Below are positions 11,640 to 24,004 of a stretch of DNA of 64,000 nucleotides, one piece after another (within the stretch, counting starts at the first letter, position 1; each line of letters begins with the position of its first letter). The translations under genes were made by a program, and so were the position numbers. The stretch spans positions 806,001 through 870,000 of the forward strand of contig JAGTWJ010000006.1 of assembly GCA_020064725.1 (NCBI GenBank). Reading direction: 5' to 3'. Origin of the DNA: Drechslerella dactyloides. Its lineage: Eukaryota; Ascomycota; Orbiliomycetes; Orbiliales; Orbiliaceae. The notes under the pieces were generated by a model. The model was not told the DNA's origin and ran no database searches. It was given only the letters and a program-made list of their open reading frames with translations.

Positions 11640-12440
11640 TTTCCTTGTAGTTCCACACATATAGTAGATGTCATCATATAGGACGCTGAAAACCCCGCAT
11701 ACCACACCTCTTACCATCGAATCCGCATCGGCCGCTAGCTTTTGGACAAGGGGAGAAAGGATCGTGCCGATGGCCGTCAGTTTGTATATTCCAACAGTGA
11801 CGGGGTACGAAAAAGTAAGCGTCTTCCGTTTTTGGAAACCAAATCTTTTCTTCTGAGTGGTAGGCCTCTATTAGTTGCATTATTATAGATCTCTAAATCG
11901 GCCCCTAACGGAGGATTGATAAAATTAGGCAAGATTCATCAGTTTTCCACCGGAGAAATGCATCACAGAGGGTGTGACAGCGGTCCTTTATGTTGGCGGT
12001 GGGTGCTCAATCCAATGGGGCCTACGACCCGTAATGTCTGCCCTGATCCTAGCCCCCATCCCAGAGCGCCTCGGCGAACTCTTTGGGGTAGCCTAAATTA
12101 GGAATATTCTATGACTTATCCACCTATGACACATACCATCGATTGAATGCGACGACTTTCTTATCCTGCAATATATCATCAACAACAAATATTTTAGAAT
12201 GTGTGGACTAACCCGGATTCCTGCAATCTAAATATTATTCAGCTACTAATAATACCAACATTTTTAACGAAATGAAGTTCCAGACCCCATAAGATACTGG
12301 GAAAGTAACATGAAATAATTGACTGATGTCTTTAACATCACCATATATGGCTTCTCTTACTGCAAAACCAACCGGAGGATTGTGGCAGATGCTGGGTTGC
12401 ATTCAATTTGCTTAACAGGCGCAATCGAGGCATGTACCAG
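11640..12440 (-). pseudogene. Decayed GNAT acetyltransferase
   Basis: Read on the minus strand, pieces of a GNAT protein appear in order: VGFAVREAIYGDVKDISQLFH (about 12395-12333), DKKVVAFNRWYV, NIPNLGYPKEFAEALWDGG, then a C-terminal part (about 11850-11710) FGFQKRK...YPVTVGIYKLTAI. They align with the intact genes at 18823-19954 and 24005-25235. After EALWDGG comes TAG, and a second TAG follows eight codons on, where the intact copies read on to the PHW motif. The splice donor after PHW is TTGAGC instead of GTAAGT, and further stops precede the C-terminal part. It is therefore a pseudogene. An open stretch continues to 11424, but I see no domain there. Confidence 0.85.
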
Positions 12441-15360
12441 TGAAGAAACGCGTTCTCTGGTGTCAATTCCCCAGCAGACACAAGGGTATGGGAACATGCA
12501 TTTCGGAGGCTTTAATCGTTCGTGGTAGATATGTGCTATGATTAGCCGAAGCTTATATCCTCGGTTGAGGCTAGATCCCTGTTGGAGTGTTCACAACACC
12601 TCAGTAAGAGTTGCGTAATATTAGAACAAACTGCTTGGCGAGGCTGATGAGAAGCTGAAGCACCTTGACCAATACCATGCAGCCGCAAATAGTATCATCA
12701 AAGCGTAGAACCTTACCAAATCAGTGTGATGCTAAATGGGCATCGTAGCTCCCGCACGAAGAGTGATTGGGTGTACACATATCCCGCATCCCCGAAACCT
12801 TAAATTTTTCTTGGGTGCTCGTATCTCTTGGCACTCTTGGATTAGTAAGCCCTGGATTCCAGGTTACGCATTGACAAAATTGCCAAACATCACTTTCACT
12901 GCACTGGTTACCAAAAATAAATGCTTCCGGAGCCATGGCTCCGGAGCGATCTTCAAGGGCGAAAATCCCTGCGTCTTGTTCAGACAAGTAATTGCCCCGT
13001 TTCCGCGGAACAAAATTGATTTTCCCCCGGAAATCCTGCAAAAATAATCACAAGCGAGAGTTTAACCTTACGCAAGCAAAGGTGTTCTCAATGCCAGGTT
13101 TTCAGTATTGCTGCTGCACACCTGGTGCAAATATGGTGATATCTTGACCACTTTGTATTCTACAGCAGTCTGTCCTCTAAAACAATATTCCGGCTTTTCG
13201 GTAAGCTAAAACCAAAAGGAATATTCCGGAACCGATAGTCGACGGAGATCGGATAACCCCACAGTCGAGGCAAGAAACGCCCGTGCCAAAATTTGAAGCT
13301 TTTAACCACCCAGCTCGGGATCCAAACATATGCCCGGAGAAGGAATCCGTCTGCTACACTTCACCTCTGCCACTGCACTGAGGCCAATCGTTCCATCGAG
13401 CAAGTGGCTGAAATTTATCATGACGGATGGTCTGAGGGTCTTCTCGGCTTACCATACGTCTAGACGGCTCAGTAATATATCGATAGTAGCAAGAGTGGTT
13501 TTAGTGGTTGTGGATGCTCAGGCCTAGTCTCGAACACAAAGTTATATACCGTGATTTGCTAGTGCTTGGACACTACTATGAAATTAGCGATAAAATTTTA
13601 CTTCTACTTTTCCTAAGTGGGACTCTAAAGCAATATGAGAGAGGTTCACCCATTATCTCCCGGCAATTCGGTCATCAGCTATTCCTCATGGCTACATTGG
13701 TGAGCGCGGAGCACGGGGTGCCGACGTTGACAGCGACATTGTCTACCCCGGGAACTCCAAGGACTAGTCACCAGGTAGAATATACCGACAGGCACGCCCA
13801 GAGCTTTATTCTCCCACCCAAGATTGCGCTAAATTGACAGTCAGAACACCAGCCAACCATCAGAGTCAAAGCAAACTTTCCCCGTCGCGTTACCTATTTG
13901 CTATTAGTTTAATAAGCTCAACGAAAGAGCGCCGTTATTGCAGCTCGCGGGAGTTATAGTCGGCAGTACAAGTAGGTAATAGATCCTCTCACTGCCGTCA
14001 TGCTATAGCACCCTTTTGCACTATCCCACACCAATATCTACGTCCGCATCGGAGTCCGTTGATTAACCAGCAAATTCCCGCTGAACTGCCCATAAACCCA
14101 CAAGTTTGTAGCGGGCTATTGCCCAAAACTCTTACATTTCCAAAAAGAGCAATAGTTGCGATGGGACTCGTAACCACAAACGTACCAATGATGCTCGAGC
14201 TGACGTCCATATTCACGTTTACAGTGGTGGTGGCGCTAGTTGTTCGAATAGGGCGAGGTGTTTTCGGTGAAAAACCCGCTGCTGACCTCTGTAGTTGGTG
14301 AGATGGTAGCTTCCTCGTACGCAGAGCGCAATTACTCGTCTGAGCATGACTGTAGTGCAGAACGCGTCTCGACAAAATCCCTCGGCTGTAGCGCGTTGGT
14401 GACAGCCGATGTGCTGTAGGATGCAGACGTTGGTGTTGTGGTGCCATGAGGTGGAAGATGACGAGGTGATACCAGATGTGCACTCAGTGCTCTGAGAAGC
14501 CGTGCCCTGAGAGACCTCTCTTTCTGAGGACGAAGTGGAGGACCCCCGTGGCGCTATATCAGTTCGAGCACTTCTACTTGTCGACTCCTGCCCATTCCTC
14601 GTCAGTGTGGTGCTTAGCGAAGAGATGATTCTCAGGATCACAGGCTGCAGCAAAACCGAGACCGGTTGCGCCCCCACTGGTATTATTAAGACGTCAAATG
14701 CGATCCTGTCCCGATAGAAGCGATAGATTTCGTTGTGAAACTGAAGCTCCAAAGCTCCTTCAGCGGCCTCCGTCAACTCGTTAAAAATCAAAGGAGCTTT
14801 AGACGTCGGAGCCGAGAACGTCTGCGAGAGGTGTATAGAGTACTTGGCAGATATCGGCAGTATGACAGTTGGGTTGGGTTAGGCCTTTAAGATGAGCTGA
14901 ACCTGACCGAGTAATTTAAGTGATCGAAGGTGGTGATCGGAGAAAATGGCCATTTTTCTTGCTTAACCCAAGTTCCGTTGTATGGGATTCCGTTGGAGGA
15001 GTGAGCTGCCCCCAGCCACTACTAGGTATAGGCAACTGGACGAAAGACTCTCAAGGTGCCCTAGTGGGGTCCTCTTAAATCGGGGCAAGTGTTTGCTATT
15101 ACTTTGGTGCTTAAATAGGTTGGGGCTGGCTACAGAGTACAGCTACAATAATTGTTACAATATGTAGGTCTGAATACCATGCATATAGCGGTGTATATTG
15201 CGACGATGTCTATAGATTACATTACAGAACACCATGAGGCTATTAATCTGCAGTCTGCGCCACATGAAGCATGAGCCGCAGGAGTGGCTGCTGCGTCACG
15301 TGGTCCCCAGCCTGCAGAGCATGGACTGCACGTAATCCATAACCTGGATTGCTATATAAT
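12441..15360. other. Gene-poor stretch, only short unassigned frames
   Basis: About 2.9 kb of ordinary base composition with many short overlapping frames on both strands. The longest, on the minus strand at 14219-14791 (about 190 codons, Ser/Thr-rich in the middle), has no recognisable domain and overlaps another open frame. I do not call a gene. No repeat or RNA gene recognised. Confidence 0.45.
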
Positions 15361-15848
15361 TGTTACGGAGTAACAGCGCACCCTATACAGACAGAGCTTC
15401 CATACTGTGGACAGGTCTATGTAAGAATGCCCTGTACGGACAAAACTCCGGTCCGCACAGACAGGGCTTCTCCACAGACCAAGAACTTATGTAGGAAACG
15501 GGTCTGTGCAGACCATGCCAACACAGAACCCATACCTATGCAGGACGCACCGCCACACAGGAAGATTAATCACGTAATCTTTCTATGTGGCGGTGTATCC
15601 TGTGCAGGTCCCCATACTTTGTAGGTCTAGCCTACATAGATATGCCTACTGTGTAGTCCCTATACACTGCGCAGTCCTGGTCTGTGTAGTCGTTCCTTCC
15701 ACATAGGAGTTCGATCTATGTAGTAGCATGATACTCCATAGAGAGAGATGTTATATAGTTTGACTGTCTGTGTAGGACCGGGGTCTAAACAGGATCTGGG
15801 CTGTTATTCCATAACACGTTCAGCCTGGAACCGGGTTGAAGTGTAACA
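15361..15848. repeat. LTR-like repeat, copy C, folded back on itself
   Basis: It begins TGTTACGGAGTAACAG and ends GAAGTGTAACA, as other copies of the family do. Inside, two copies of the 5' half face each other around an imperfect palindrome centred near 15570 (CACCGCCACA ... TGTGGCGGTG). A second 5' end in reverse (CTGTTATTCCATAACA) finishes at 15816 and is followed by a 32-bp 3' end. The copy is thus a foldback derivative rather than a simple solo LTR. Open frames inside are not genes. Confidence 0.7.
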
Positions 15849-15925
15849 TAAACAGTATAAAGAGAACAACTTATAATAAGATATATATATGTATATAATG
15901 ACTATTGTGTAAAGTTTTATAATAC

Positions 15926-16457
15926 TAACGTAATCCACCGGCCTGCGAGCCGCACTGGCCAGCGAGCCACCGAAATTACGCTTGGCTAGTGCCGAGCGGG
16001 CTGACCTAAATCGGTTGCCTCCTGAACAAACACCTAAACAAAACTTAACCAAAACAACAACCCTCTAGACGCCTACCTATACGACAACGTTAATATCTCA
16101 ACAACCGTTATACGAAACGCTCCCAAACTTGGATAACAGCTTCTATATAGCCTATTCTTATAGGTATTCGAGTTATAGACGATTTCGCCGCCATTCTGCT
16201 GAGTTATATATGCTTTTCTGTCAACACTTAAGATCCTGGCCTAGAGAATTCTATAATAATATAGTAATTGTTAGCCTTATCCTAAAACTTTATATATAAA
16301 AGTTGTAGAATAGGATTCTGTGATTATAAAAAAAATTAAAAAAATATTTTTACGATTTTTTTGGTGGAGATATTAGGTGTTTTTGTGGAGGACCTTTTTG
16401 CCATATAAATTTGCTATTTTTTTGGTGTGGTGGCTCGCAGGCCGGTGGATTACGTTA
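15926..16457. mobile_element. About 530-bp non-autonomous element with inverted CCACCGGCC-type ends
   Basis: The left end reads TAACGTAATCCACCGGCC and continues TGCGAGCC; the right end at 16432-16457 is its reverse complement, about 26 bp in all. GCGAGCCAC sub-terminal copies follow the left end, and the interior near 16320-16440 is T-rich. The termini resemble those of the 2.1-kb element at 2840-4982 (TAACG..., CACCGGCC, GCGAGC), so it may be a short relative of the same family. There is no coding capacity and I see no clear target-site duplication. Confidence 0.65.
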
Positions 16458-18822
16458 CCCTAAATTCTAAAAAAGTACGCTTCTTAACGATAACAACACA
16501 GATAAGATGAACAAATTCGTAACTACAATAATCGTTTCTGTCAAAGTTAAAAAGAAACTTTCGACAGCTAATCTCAATACATGTCAACAAAAGCGGCAAC
16601 CTTAAGGTTTAAAGCATAGTAGAATGGGTCTATAAGCATAAAAATGACTACAACGACTTCCCGAGAATATTTACACATGCCAGTTCAGCCCTGCTATTGC
16701 AGCTTCAACTTAGGTTGTTTGCTCTTGTTCATATTTGAGATTGCATTATTGGGCGATAACATATCGCCTTATAGTTACCTAAAGTGAATAAGCCCAGAAG
16801 AGAAAGACGACTTAGACAGTATATAAATCCGAACTCCCGAAATCGGCTGCATTAGATCGACCAACGAGAGTTAATGTTAACCACACGGGAAATTTCATTC
16901 ACCGCTATCTCAGCTGGGGTCCAGATGCTTGCTCCAGGAGGCCGTCCTGATGCCCGCATGCATATGTAAAATGTAAATATGCATGTGGAGGAATTTAAGA
17001 GACTATCTCAAGCCTCGTTGCACATATTCTTAAATCGCAAGGACAGCGCAAGCGATCTCTCTGCGGAATCAGCAGACGGTCAAATATTAGCCGCATCAGG
17101 AGGGATAGGGTGGAAATAGCAAAAATTGTTGGCTGGACTGATCCATTCCTAAGACTGTTCGCGTTCGATACATAATATAATATACACTTAGAGGGCTGCA
17201 GGAGCCTGCGAGCACAGTCTCTAACCGGCTGAAAAGATGCAGTGCTCCCAAATCGGATCGGGTTTTGCAGACAATACTAATGGTTATTGGCGTTGTCCCT
17301 TCCGGAAGGAAACGGCAGCTTGAATTAGGCTGGTCGGAGAATTCTCTTGAGAAGGTCAGATCGCGATCGAAACTCGCGTACGTAGCCCAGCATGTGCGCT
17401 GCATTGCATTAGAGCTATACTATGCCTTTTATTACGACGAGATATATTTTCATAGTTCCTTCGGTTGAACCGTCCCGTTAAAAAGAATAAAAACGCGCGC
17501 TATAGCGGGGTAATCACGACGTTGGTATGTCCAAGTGCAAGCTGACCTAGGAAAGACGTTCTGGAAACTGGCGCCTCGCGGATCCACAGCAACTGGGAGT
17601 GGCATGTGGGGCCAAAGGTCGGGAATTACTTCCAATTAAGAACAAAATAAGTCGATAGCCGTTTAGGCACGCGGTGGCGTCCCCGCATCGAGTGGAGCAA
17701 GAACGAATTAAGGTTCCACTCGCTCTGAATCCGCGCGGATATAGATTGCAAATGCGAGGCCCGGCGCAATATATAGCTTTGGCTCAAATCATCTGTTCTC
17801 GGCCCTGGATGAAAATAGGTTGTTCGAGTAATTCCGGAGGTATCTCATGCGCTACAGTTACTTGTATTGGACGACTCTAGAAAACAGAGCGTCCAAGCGC
17901 GGGTAGTATACGAACCCCGTCCAAGCCCTGAGATCGGAAGAGAGTGACGGGCCTGGTTAGGTTCGGAATTTCTGATATTTATATCTCGACGCCAGCCGGG
18001 GACCTTCATGGCAAGGGCATAGTTCAAATCGAATTGCAGTTTCCCGTCAGAATGAGTCAAAGACAAAATAGCCGATGGCTTGCTTAAGCTGAGCCGCTTC
18101 CCGCAGCGCTGCATGAAGACCTAACGCGGAGGCAGCGTCCCTGTGACTAGGCCTAACGCAACGGCGACACAACTCGCGCCAATGTTTTTTGACGATTAGC
18201 AAAAACCACCAAGTTTTCGAAGCTGTTGGGTTTATCAACCGAGGAACCCAAGCGCCTCTGGCGACCATGAGGTCCCAGACGCAACACAATGTACGCAGCC
18301 CACGTCCGGGTTCAACACTAGCATTTAGATGCAGGTCAAAAATAACCAATAAAAGAAACTCGTGTCCCCCCAGGCTTTTATGGCAAATAGGCTACCTGAA
18401 TGATGCGAGGACATATTAGTTCTGCCAAGATTATCTATATAATTCTGTATATTGTTGTTGGTACTCACTATTTTCCAGCTACCTGCAGTGATAGTGATCA
18501 GGTGCTGTTTTTCTTGAAATTCAAGTGTTTTCTTTGGGATTATCTCAGCGTTTGTTCAGCGCATCACCTCCAACACATCGCGTTTGTACCTGGCAAAACG
18601 AGATCAGTTATTCGTCCGGAAGAAACACATGCGTCCTGCCATCAAAAGGGCTGCTGATGGGATAATGTGGTGCTGCAATTGAAGCGTCTACACTACTACA
18701 TAATTTATAGAATACAAAATTAAACAAAAAGTTTCTCTCAACATATATGAAATTGTTGCTGGAATAATACCATGCCCATGTCCACAGCACCCATGTTTCA
18801 CCACCGAGTTTTGGATGCATGT
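16458..18822. other. Gene-free stretch, nothing recognised
   Basis: About 2.4 kb with only short frames below roughly 100 codons that overlap on both strands and show no domain. It may hold eroded gene remnants, but I cannot identify any. Confidence 0.45.
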
Positions 18823-19954
18823 TTAGCTGTTGTTGAGGAGAGGACGAGCACATACCGGAGGCCGTATTACGGCTGTTAAATGATAGTGTCCGTAAGTATC
18901 CGGGTCCGAAAAATTGAGAATTTTCTGCCTATGAAAACCAAAATATTTCTCCCATATAGGCAGGGCTTGATAAGTTGCGTTCCCATAAATCTCGACACCG
19001 GCTTGGTCAGCTTGCTGGCACCCCCAATCCATAAACATTGTAGCTAGGCCTCTCCGTTGGTAGGCGGGGTCTACTACCATCATATCAGCTTCTAGAAAAT
19101 CGTTAGTAAGCTTACATACACACATACATGAATCATCTGGTGTGTTGACTTTCGTAATTGTGTATTGTAGAATGAAGGCACAAAGTGTCTATTGTATGTA
19201 AAACGAACAACTTACTCCAATGGGGCCTGTCCCCCATGATGTCCGTCCTGCACTGAGCCCCTTCACCCCAGAGCATCTTGGCATATTCGTTGGGATACTC
19301 TAAGCCGGGAATATTATTTGATCCTGCTGGTTGCGGGACATACCACCGGCTTAGAGCGACAATCTTCTTGTCTTTTGATAAATCTTCAACAGCAAACATC
19401 TTGATGTTACCAAAGCTAGCTTGTAATCCCCGAATCCACATTTCATTTATCCAGTGGTGGGTAGCATTATCTCGTGGTAAAATCAACTTCCAAATAGCAT
19501 GAGATGTATGCAACGAATCCCAAAACAGTTGAGTAAGGTTATCGATGTCATTAATCGTGGCCGCTTTCACTGCAAAGCCAGAAGGGGGCCTGTGCTTGAT
19601 ATTTGGGCCGTAGCAAAGCCGCTGAACCTGTCGCGGGATAGTTGTCGTGTCTGCCGGCAGCAAAGGGATATTTGAGATAGGTTGGTGTGTATGCCTGGCG
19701 TCCGATTGAACGAATCCCTGGTTAGCCTGCCACATCCCTATGAGGTTATATTCGCGCAGGTGTGCAACGTAAATGATCAGACGTTCGACTACACACGTGG
19801 TAATTGAGGTTATTTGGCTCCTGGGCTGCTCATTACTTATGAATTTCGGGAGCTTTAGAGCCGAAGTAGGAGTTACAACTGTAACATTGCGTTGCCTTGA
19901 GACTATTGGAACAATCTGGCGATGTAACACCCTCGTTGCCGAATTGCGGATCAT
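18823..19954 (-). CDS. GNAT-family N-acetyltransferase, copy A, two exons
   Basis: Predicted acetyl-CoA-dependent N-acetyltransferase; the acceptor is unknown. Minus-strand exons 19954-19216 and 19091-18823, joined over a 124-bp intron with donor GTAAGT and acceptor TCTAG, give 335 residues. The first 120 or so residues are poorly conserved and start MIRNSATRVLHRQ with many Arg and few acids, which could be a mitochondrial presequence (inference). The domain starts at about GFAVKAATINDIDNLTQLF, contains PHW at the intron and has the acetyl-CoA loop VDPAYQRRGLATM (Q/RxxGxA, about 258-263), followed by a typical C-terminal strand region (IYGNATYQALPIWEKYFGF). A paralogue lies on the opposite strand at 24005-25235 with its intron in the same place, and a decayed copy lies at 11640-12440. 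The extreme C-terminus might use another small intron. Confidence 0.82.
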
Positions 19955-21540
19955 TATTGTAAGGTTGCAATGTTGAAGTACATGCCAAAGTAACCTATAC
20001 GCTAGCGGTATAACGTTGAGTAAAGGTATTTGCTCAATAGAATTAGAGAGCCAGGGCGAAATAAATACATAAGTAAGGCTGGCATATGGCCGGCTCTATA
20101 GAACGCTAATATGATAGCCGATGGGGACCAATAGATAGAGTGGTGATCGATGCTAACTAGCACTCTGTGCATTATAAATCCCGGAATTCGATTCACCCGG
20201 ATGGTCGAGAGCAGGGCATCTCAAGTTAGCCAAGCATTCAATTCCTGCGAATCTAGCACCTTAATCTAGATATCGACAGCTCTCCTCCAGAACGTTTAAG
20301 CCGATGCCTAAAGCGAAACTAACTACAGTGGCAACGCCACTAGCGCCCTCAAATAGACGGAAGCCTTTCGAGGCCTTTCACTTTTCCATGCTGAACTCCT
20401 GTTCTACAGTATTTTTGGAGAGGTACATCATATCGTATCGTTTGGGCTAGTTCTGCTCTGCCTGGACATGCTACTTTCAGATTTGCATCCATGTATTTCA
20501 GAATTTACATTCAAGGTGTGTCTGGAAGTACGCTACGTTGGCTTGAGAATATGTGAATGGCTATAAGGGATCTTATAGCAAACAGAGTAAGGGAGGTAAA
20601 CCATATAGTCCGATGCTTCTTTAGCTCCTATGCGGCATCCTAGGTGCCTTTTTATCCCCGGAACCAAACCGGATCTAGCGGGGGCGGTGGGTGCATAGCA
20701 CGGGACTAAGTCAAGGTTTGACGCAACAACCAACGGTGGTATAGCCGACCGCTCATACCTGCTTGCGGAAGCTGCAGGGACATAAACGCCACATTTGTAC
20801 GATTAGACATCAAATCCTTATTTCTGACCTGATATACACATAGATAAGACGATAGCACGAAAGGCGAAGAAACAAATAGAAGCGTATTTCATAAACCCCG
20901 ATATCGGCCAATGCTTAAAATGGCGCTGACATATGCACATCTATGCGTTATTTGTTGGGTCTTTCCGCCACAGGTTTAATTCTCTCAAGCACGGCTCATT
21001 GGACGCGCATATGCCTCGCATCAATCTTCAAAAGAGTCTTGAAAAGCCCAATCAGGCACCTCGAATAAACTGCGTTCAGTTCCTGAGACGCCTCAACGAA
21101 TCGGGACATCTCTGCAGGTTCCAACCTTGTTATCCACGTCGTCTTAAGACCTCTCCATTTTCGGTTTCCACCCGCAACCCGCCGCACAGTTGCTTAGTGC
21201 GGACAGTTCCGCAAGCGCAGTGCATGTTTATTACATCCAAAAAGACTGAAACTGCATGAGACTAAGCATCGATAATTATCCATCATTCTACAAAGCATAG
21301 ACACGACTTTATATGTACACGTACATACTAAGATTGGCAGTCTCAGGGACGCTGCATAGCGTTAGATTAGTGCGAATATGTAGATTCCTAGACTTCTGCA
21401 ACTGGATAGATAAGATGCCATCCTTATATTTTACGTATAAAAGGCACTTTCCTCTAGTAATTTAGCAAAGCAAGCATCGGGAAAACATACTCAATTGACT
21501 CTCAGCAGATAACAAAGTCTTAGAGCGATCCGTCAGGAGC
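19955..21540. other. Intergenic, nothing recognised
   Basis: About 1.6 kb between the divergent GNAT copy A and the methyltransferase. The last 140 bp or so before the methyltransferase are also present upstream of the decayed copy near 8090-8223, so the promoter was duplicated with the gene. No other gene is supported. Confidence 0.5.
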
Positions 21541-22782
21541 ATGAAAATGGTCGAAAACAAGACAGAGACATATATTGTTGACCTTGAGCCAATAGAAAAA
21601 GAGAAGGCGCGGCTGAATTCACAGCATGATGTTGTCATCCGGAACTATGGCCATTTGCTACCTCCAATTATTCCACGTGAGAAGCTGATGGCGATATCTG
21701 ATATTGCCACAGGTACCGGGTAAGTCCATATATCGAGTCCGATCCCACTTTTGATTAGTTAAAAATCCGAGCCACGACTGGTCAGGTCTGTTTGGCGAGT
21801 TTAAATCAGTTCGTTCTGATAGATTCCGTCTTGAGATTTAAATATTAGTATTTGGCTCGAGCAGCTCTCTAAAGAGCTCCCATCGTCTGTCGCTCTCCAT
21901 GGTTATGATATTAATCATCGCCTCTTCCCAAATCCTGATAAACTACCCGCAAATCTTTCCTACTCCTCGGACTTCAACATTCTAGAGCCAGTTCCAGAGT
22001 CTACACATAGCAAGTACGACCTTGTGCATCTCCGCGGGCTATGTATGGTGCTCAAAATGGACCAGTGGGATGGCGTTATCAAGAACATCACACAAATGCT
22101 CAGTATGTCTGCGACTTGCCTTTCTCATACCTTAAGACATGGTTTTATCTAGTTTGATGTTTGAGGTCAAATACACTGTTTTCTAACTGTCGGAGTAAAT
22201 AAGTGTAGAACCCGGTGGCTACCTCATATGGACTGATACAAACCCAGGCAGTGCCCAGGCTATGCCTGCTACGCCCATCGCTGTCCAGGCCGCTGCCATT
22301 ATCGGTTATATGTGTCGCCGGCGCGGCGGCGACCCTTTGTACGTCTTTAGTTTATACTCCCCTATCTACCTATCGGGCAATATCAATATCACTGTTGGAC
22401 ATACGATTAATGAAAACGTAAATCCAGCTGCGCGAACAATCTTCCAGCCCATTTCGCAAAAAATGACTTGACCCTCCTATCCACTACCCACAATAATCCC
22501 TATTACAAGCATATCGCGGGTCCAACCATAGAGCCTGACACCATTGATGATCATTCTGACAGCATTATTTCATGTATATGCACCTTTATTAGCTATATGG
22601 CTAATAACAACATTCCAAACGAGTGGTTTACACCTGAGACGGCGAATGAGTTTATCCGGGCCTTTCTGAAAGAGACAGATGGTGATAATGGAACTCGCAT
22701 GACTTTGGACATAGTAAATGTAGTTGGGAGGAAAGATGGTGCGGCACCAGCTGCTATTTTTGACATGCGCACGCCTTTTTAA
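21541..22782 (+). CDS. Class I SAM-dependent methyltransferase, four exons
   Basis: Transfers a methyl group from S-adenosylmethionine; the substrate is unknown, but small-molecule methyltransferases of the LaeA/TAM-domain type have this layout. Exons 21541-21719, 21849-22102, 22209-22338 and 22428-22782 give 305 residues with phases that fit throughout (donors GTAAGT, GTATGT, GTACGT). The domain begins at YIVDLEPIEKEKARLNSQHD. Motif I is DIATGTGIWL (54-63), followed by GYDINHRLFP, YDLVHLRGLCMVL (motif II/post-II) and LKPGGYLIWTDTNPG (motif III). The C-terminal half carries NLPAHFAKNDLTLL. A second in-frame ATG two codons downstream is an alternative start. A RIP-mutated copy lies at 8090-8720. 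P450, GNAT and methyltransferase genes in one region suggest modification of a small molecule, but no backbone synthase is visible. Confidence 0.85.
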
Positions 22783-24004
22783 ACTTGTCAGCGGTTTGCT
22801 GAGAGCTACTGTTCAGGTGTGGTGATAGCATAGCTAGGCTCAGGCCATTAAAATTGACAAATTGACTTGCACTCGTTAGGAGTGACCAGATCCTTTGTGT
22901 ACATAACATGCAGTGAACACTGAAATTTCGAAAGTATCATGAATTTATAAATCCATGAAGTATAGGAAATTCCGGACGGCTATCGTTCGCTATCATTCAT
23001 GTACCTCTATCTTCGAGGCCTTGGTTACAGCATAGCTAGCGAACTTAAGTTTCCCAGTTTGCTATACTATATAAGGCCCTTTTGGGACGTGACCCGTGCA
23101 AGCCCATGAGATGGCTTATTAGAAATTTTCCGTGGTGATCGGGGATTGGTCCATGTACGCCACTAACGTAAATCCATACTGTTCTTTCGTTGGATGAATA
23201 GGCAGCGGTTATAAGTTTCCAAATTCATTATTGTTATTATCACAACTAATTAAGACTTATCGATTTCTTAAAATAATATATTTCAATAATCATCATATAG
23301 TGTTATTTTAATTAGGATGCAGTGTAACTGAGGCTGATACGAGATAGTCTTCGGTTCTCGAGAAAGCCCTCCTCGAGCGGACGAGGGCGTCAATTGACGT
23401 TCAGGAGTAGTTTGTCGAGCCGGTTAGCTGAACCTAGATTCATAGCCTTCGCTCGAGTCCAACAAAAGGCTTACCAAAAACTGCGGAATCACTCTTGGCA
23501 TTGGTAATTTCTCAGAATGATTTTACAATTCTGACAGGTCTTTGCAGGGTGTGCAGCCCGAGTAGTTGGATATGAATCGAGGTACCGGCTCATCCGTTAG
23601 CTTTCTCGCATACTATATCTAGCTGCGGAAAGAGTCTCCAGCCTCCTAACGCCTGAACTGACGCCCGTGTGCCATGGCGTATTCAGTGCTTCGTTTCGGC
23701 TTCTATACCCAAATCGCCTTCGTGACTTAGTGAGCCGTACAGCCGCGCGAATTGAGCCCATCCAACCAATCGTGATCAACATAGAAGGATATTTGTTCGA
23801 ATTAGGGAGGTATTTTCGATCATCGGGTCATTATGCGTGTGTCAATTTTGTCATCGCGACTAATGGTTTTGTTGTTATTGGTCCTCTTCTATCGCTTCGC
23901 ACCCCTAAGCCCGGCTTTAATTGCCAGCCAGCCATATGGGAAGCCCTATCATAGTTGAAAGTTAAACTACTTGAGAGGGCTTTACATATAAATGAGAGTG
24001 TGTC
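22783..24004. other. Intergenic, nothing recognised
   Basis: About 1.2 kb between the methyltransferase and GNAT copy B, both on the plus strand. An AT-rich patch lies at about 23220-23310. No supported gene. Confidence 0.5.

Noticed and set aside
12721..13047. Two open frames of about 105 codons, one on each strand, almost fully overlapping
   Set aside because: Mirror-image open frames without domain content are more likely chance than genes.
14219..14791. 190-codon open frame on the minus strand, Ser/Thr-rich in the middle
   Set aside because: No recognisable domain, no signal peptide, and another open frame overlaps it on the same strand. It could be a decayed gene, but nothing supports a call.
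15361..15640. Cys-containing open frame that looks like a small secreted protein
   Set aside because: It lies wholly inside LTR-like repeat copy C and reads through its internal palindrome.
17931..17942. AGATCGGAAGAG, identical to the first 12 bases of a common sequencing adapter
   Set aside because: The next bases differ from the adapter and the flanks look like ordinary genomic DNA, so it is most likely coincidence.
20933..21259. 108-codon plus-strand frame with several Cys and Arg
   Set aside because: No signal peptide, no similarity to the cysteine-rich family, and an overlapping frame on the other strand.
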